Assembly: GCA_937915835.1 (NCBI GenBank)
Contig: CALGHA010000200.1
Location: forward strand, 1-24,373
From: an uncultured Fretibacterium sp.
GTDB lineage: Bacteria; Synergistota; Synergistia; Synergistales; Aminobacteriaceae
Direction: 5' to 3'
Length of the DNA: 24,373 nucleotides
Shown here one piece after another: positions 22,228 through 24,373 of the stretch. Within the stretch, counting starts at the first letter, position 1. The number at the start of each line of letters is the position of its first letter. Under the pieces are notes generated by a model, which did not search any database, was not told the DNA's origin, and saw only the letters and a program-made list of their open reading frames with translations. Made by a program: the position numbers and the translations under genes.

Positions 22228-23667
22228 TTAATAAGCCTTCGCAAAAATCGTTAATCTCGCGTTATCCTTGCCGGTCATTATGCATGTGCCTCTTTGAGTT
22301 CCCGGCAAAATACATCTTGGAGTTGCGCCGCCGGTCTCGTCTTTAATTCTCTTCTCGTCCTCAGGAGTTCCAGCAAAATATGCCCGCACAAATCCTCCTT
22401 GTGTCTCGATGATGTCCATTAACTCAGCGTAACTTCGAGCGTCATGAATGTTGGAATCCCGGAAATTTCTTGCCTTCGTGAATAAATCCCTCTGAATGTC
22501 ACCGAGCAATTTCTTCACAGTTTCGATTACGTTTTCATTCTTGATGTCGAGTTTCTCGCCCGTGTCTCTTCGGACAATCCTGACAGTCCTGGCCGCTAAA
22601 TCCTTTTCGCCGAGTTCCAATCTTAACGGCACGCCTTTCTGTAAATGCGCAAAAAATCTGTCGGCAGGTCTAGCGTGAAAATCCGTGTCAATCTTCGTGA
22701 ACATTCCGCCAAGTTCAGCGTCAAGTCTGGCTGATAATTCCTTTGCAACCGGCAAAATTTCATTCTCAGCGACGCTTTCATCCTTCGAAATCGGGAGGAT
22801 TACGGCCTTAACCGAAGCGATATTAGGCGGGATAATTAATCCGTCGTCGTCCGAATGTGTCATGATTAACGCTCCGATTAAACGTGTCGAAACTCCCCAG
22901 CTTGTTGTCCAGCAGTAAGCTAACTCGCCTTCTCGATTTTGATATTGAATGTCGAAAGCCTTAGCGAAATTTTGACCGAGAAAATGACTTGTCCCAGCTT
23001 GGAGCGCTCTTGTGTCGCTCATCATTGCCTCGCAAGTGTAAGTGTCGACGGCTCCGGGAAATCTCTCGCCTGCTGTTTTTTCTCCAGCAAATACGGGAAT
23101 AGCTAATTCTTCCTCGATAATTTTGCGATAAACTTCAAGCATTCGTAAAGTTTCTTCGCGTGCTTCCTGTTCAGTCTCGTGTGCTGTATGACCTTCCTGC
23201 CATAAAAATTCACTCGTTCGCAAAAATAATCTCGGGCGTTTTTCCCAGCGCATGACGTTGCACCATTGGTTAATCAAGACGGGTAAATCTCGCCATGATT
23301 GAACCCATTTTGAATACATACTGCCTATAATCGTCTCGGAAGTCGGACGGACTACAAAAGGCTCTTCGAGTTTTTCGCCTCCTGCATGAGTTACAACCGC
23401 ACATTCCGGAGCAAATCCTTCTACGTGTTCAGCTTCCTTGCGCAAGAAAGCATCAGGAATTAACAGCGGGAAATATGCGTTGACATGGCCGGTCTTCTTG
23501 AATGCCGCGTCGAACTTAGCTTGAATATTTTCCCAGATTGCATAACCCGTTGGACGAATTACCATACAGCCCCTGACTGGAGCATAATCCGCGAGACTTG
23601 CTGCTTTGATTACGTCAAGATACCATTGTGAATAATTACTTTTTCTCGGTGTGATATTTTTTGCCAA
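22228..23667 (-). CDS. proS: Prolyl-tRNA synthetase, eukaryote/archaeal-like short form
   Basis: Class II synthetase charging tRNA-Pro. 479 residues, without the large editing insertion of the E. coli type and ending in a Tyr (FAKAY), both marks of the eukaryote/archaeal-like form also found in some bacteria. Motif 1 region around ADYAPVRGCMVIRPTG (26-41), motif 2 RWEKRPRLFLRTSEFLWQEG (140-159), and TETEQ-type loop residues after it; the C-terminal zinc-like domain keeps only CIMTGK where archaeal forms have a CxxC, so zinc is probably not bound, as in many bacterial members. TTG is the start; AAGGAGG (23679-23685) is 11 nt upstream. It sits 24 nt after the PIN toxin and directly before comB. 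Confidence 0.97.
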   Translation of the reverse strand: MAKNITPRKSNYSQWYLDVIKAASLADYAPVRGCMVIRPTGYAIWENIQAKFDAAFKKTGHVNAYFPLLIPDAFLRKEAEHVEGFAPECAVVTHAGGEKLEEPFVVRPTSETIIGSMYSKWVQSWRDLPVLINQWCNVMRWEKRPRLFLRTSEFLWQEGHTAHETEQEAREETLRMLEVYRKIIEEELAIPVFAGEKTAGERFPGAVDTYTCEAMMSDTRALQAGTSHFLGQNFAKAFDIQYQNREGELAYCWTTSWGVSTRLIGALIMTHSDDDGLIIPPNIASVKAVILPISKDESVAENEILPVAKELSARLDAELGGMFTKIDTDFHARPADRFFAHLQKGVPLRLELGEKDLAARTVRIVRRDTGEKLDIKNENVIETVKKLLGDIQRDLFTKARNFRDSNIHDARSYAELMDIIETQGGFVRAYFAGTPEDEKRIKDETGGATPRCILPGTQRGTCIMTGKDNARLTIFAKAY

Positions 23668-23691
23668 TTTATAATTTTCCTCCTTCGGAAT

Positions 23692-24072
23692 TTACCAGAG
23701 AGTTTTTATTTCTGAGTATTTCACGATATTTTCATCACAAGTCAAGATTGTTAAATTTCTTTCGAGAGCTGTAGCCATAATAATACGGTCAAAAGGGTCT
23801 CGATGAATTAAAGGGATTTTTTTGATACGTTCAAAGTACGCATTTTCCAGATGAAGCACAGTGATTTTCTGCTCCTTGCATTTATCATCAAGCTCAAACA
23901 TTGAAAGCCCTAAATTAATTTTGCCAGTAGTCTGCTTTATTGCAATTTCCCAGAAAGTAGCCTGACTGACAAAAATATCTTTGCTGTTGTCGATTAATTC
24001 ACGTACAGCCTCAGGAAGTCTTTTACTCGTCTCAATGTACCATAGAAAAGCACAAGTATCCATCAGGTACAT
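23692..24072 (-). CDS. vapC: VapC-like PIN-domain toxin
   Basis: 126-residue PIN-domain ribonuclease, toxin of a type II pair. Acidic catalytic residues in the usual places: Asp5 in MDTCAF, Glu42 in FWEIAIK, Asp95 in RDPFDRII, and Asp113 in TCDENI. VapC toxins cut specific RNAs, often tRNA; the target here is unknown. The ATG overlaps the antitoxin stop by one base (TAATG), so translation is coupled; ATG 24063 is a less likely alternative. proS follows 24 nt downstream on the same strand. Confidence 0.93.
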   Translation of the reverse strand: MYLMDTCAFLWYIETSKRLPEAVRELIDNSKDIFVSQATFWEIAIKQTTGKINLGLSMFELDDKCKEQKITVLHLENAYFERIKKIPLIHRDPFDRIIMATALERNLTILTCDENIVKYSEIKTLW

Positions 24073-24335
24073 TATACGGCGGCCTCCAGTTTCTTATTTT
24101 CGCGCATAACCTCAAGCACACGCGCTTCATCTTCGGAGACAAAATCCATAGGCTCATTAAAATCATCCGACATCCAAATTTCACCTTTAACCCATCCGCC
24201 TTGTCTGACAGGTTTAACATCTTCTGCTCCTTCTTTATGTTGGTCTGTAAGATAACGAGCATAATAAATCGCTGCATTCAACTTGTCTTCCGGCAATCCT
24301 TTTACGATTTCTAAAATTTCTTCGCGTAAAGTCAT
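24072..24335 (-). CDS. DUF2281-like antitoxin of the PIN toxin
   Basis: 87 residues. N-terminal helical repeat region (EILEIVKGLPEDKLNAAIYY) and the segment GGWVKGEIWMSDDFNEPMD, close to the WMSDDFDEPL tail that marks DUF2281 antitoxins and lies in the groove of their VapC partner. AGGAGG (24344-24349) is 8 nt before ATG. It appears to be the first gene of a five-gene transcript (antitoxin, vapC, proS, comB, larC), but its promoter may lie past the window edge at 24373. Confidence 0.88.
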   Translation of the reverse strand: MTLREEILEIVKGLPEDKLNAAIYYARYLTDQHKEGAEDVKPVRQGGWVKGEIWMSDDFNEPMDFVSEDEARVLEVMRENKKLEAAV

Positions 24336-24373
24336 GATAATAACCTCCTAAAAAAATTTTTACGGCAACGGAT

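Noticed and set aside
22228..22400. Loss of zinc-binding cysteines in the ProS C-terminal domain as a novelty
   Set aside because: Many bacterial members of this ProS form lack part of the cysteine set, so it is noted only in the gene entry.
24032..24277. 81-residue minus-strand frame across the antitoxin-toxin junction
   Set aside because: Out of frame with both genes of a clear toxin-antitoxin pair and without a Shine-Dalgarno site.
1..24373. CRISPR arrays, insertion sequences, integrase genes or rRNA
   Set aside because: No regularly spaced repeats, transposase or integrase motifs, or rRNA stretches were seen on either strand.

Overview
This 24.4 kb window comes from a bacterial genome of moderate to low GC. 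Genes are tightly packed, most have strong Shine-Dalgarno sites (AAGGAG types), and the starts include ATG, GTG and TTG. The one clear promoter, in front of the tRNA, is a standard TTGACA-17-TATATT. Two phosphotransferase sugar systems, a eukaryote-like prolyl-tRNA synthetase and a comB-larC pair suggest a fermentative, probably gut-associated anaerobe. A member of the Synergistota is my best guess from gene content, but the sequence alone does not fix the phylum.

Layout. Positions 1-113 hold the end of an unrecognised gene, followed by tRNA-Arg(CCU) on the minus strand with its own promoter and terminator. From 398 to 3674 runs a coupled operon for N-acetylglucosamine use: transporter nagE, deaminase nagB and deacetylase nagA. 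From 3675 to 8965 is a defence-type block: a Doc-like toxin with a very short antitoxin, then a divergent single-chain type ISP restriction-modification enzyme of 1554 residues. folK (minus) and treP-treC (plus, trehalose uptake and trehalose-6-phosphate hydrolysis) follow, then ltaA and valS, which ends in a strong terminator.

From 17283 to 20078 lies the least explained part: five AT-rich genes in one strand, four of them unrecognised and small, all overlapping or 4 nt apart, ending in an AAA+ ATPase with a threading-type pore loop. Three of the small proteins have, or probably have, a single N-terminal membrane segment. This looks like one horizontally acquired membrane-tethered ATPase machine of unknown function. 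A 9 bp inverted repeat whose right arm covers the first Shine-Dalgarno site lies in front of it.

From 24335 back to 20121, all on the minus strand and nearly without gaps, are a DUF2281-type antitoxin, a VapC-like PIN toxin, proS, comB and larC. The toxin-antitoxin pair appears to lead an operon with an essential tRNA synthetase.

Working together: NagE here has only EIIC and EIIB, while TreP carries EIIB, EIIC and EIIA, so TreP's EIIA (or one elsewhere) may energise NagE. NagA, NagB and TreC feed both sugars into glycolysis. The accessory blocks (Doc pair plus ISP enzyme; five-gene ATPase island; VapBC pair) sit between housekeeping genes and carry most of what is unusual.
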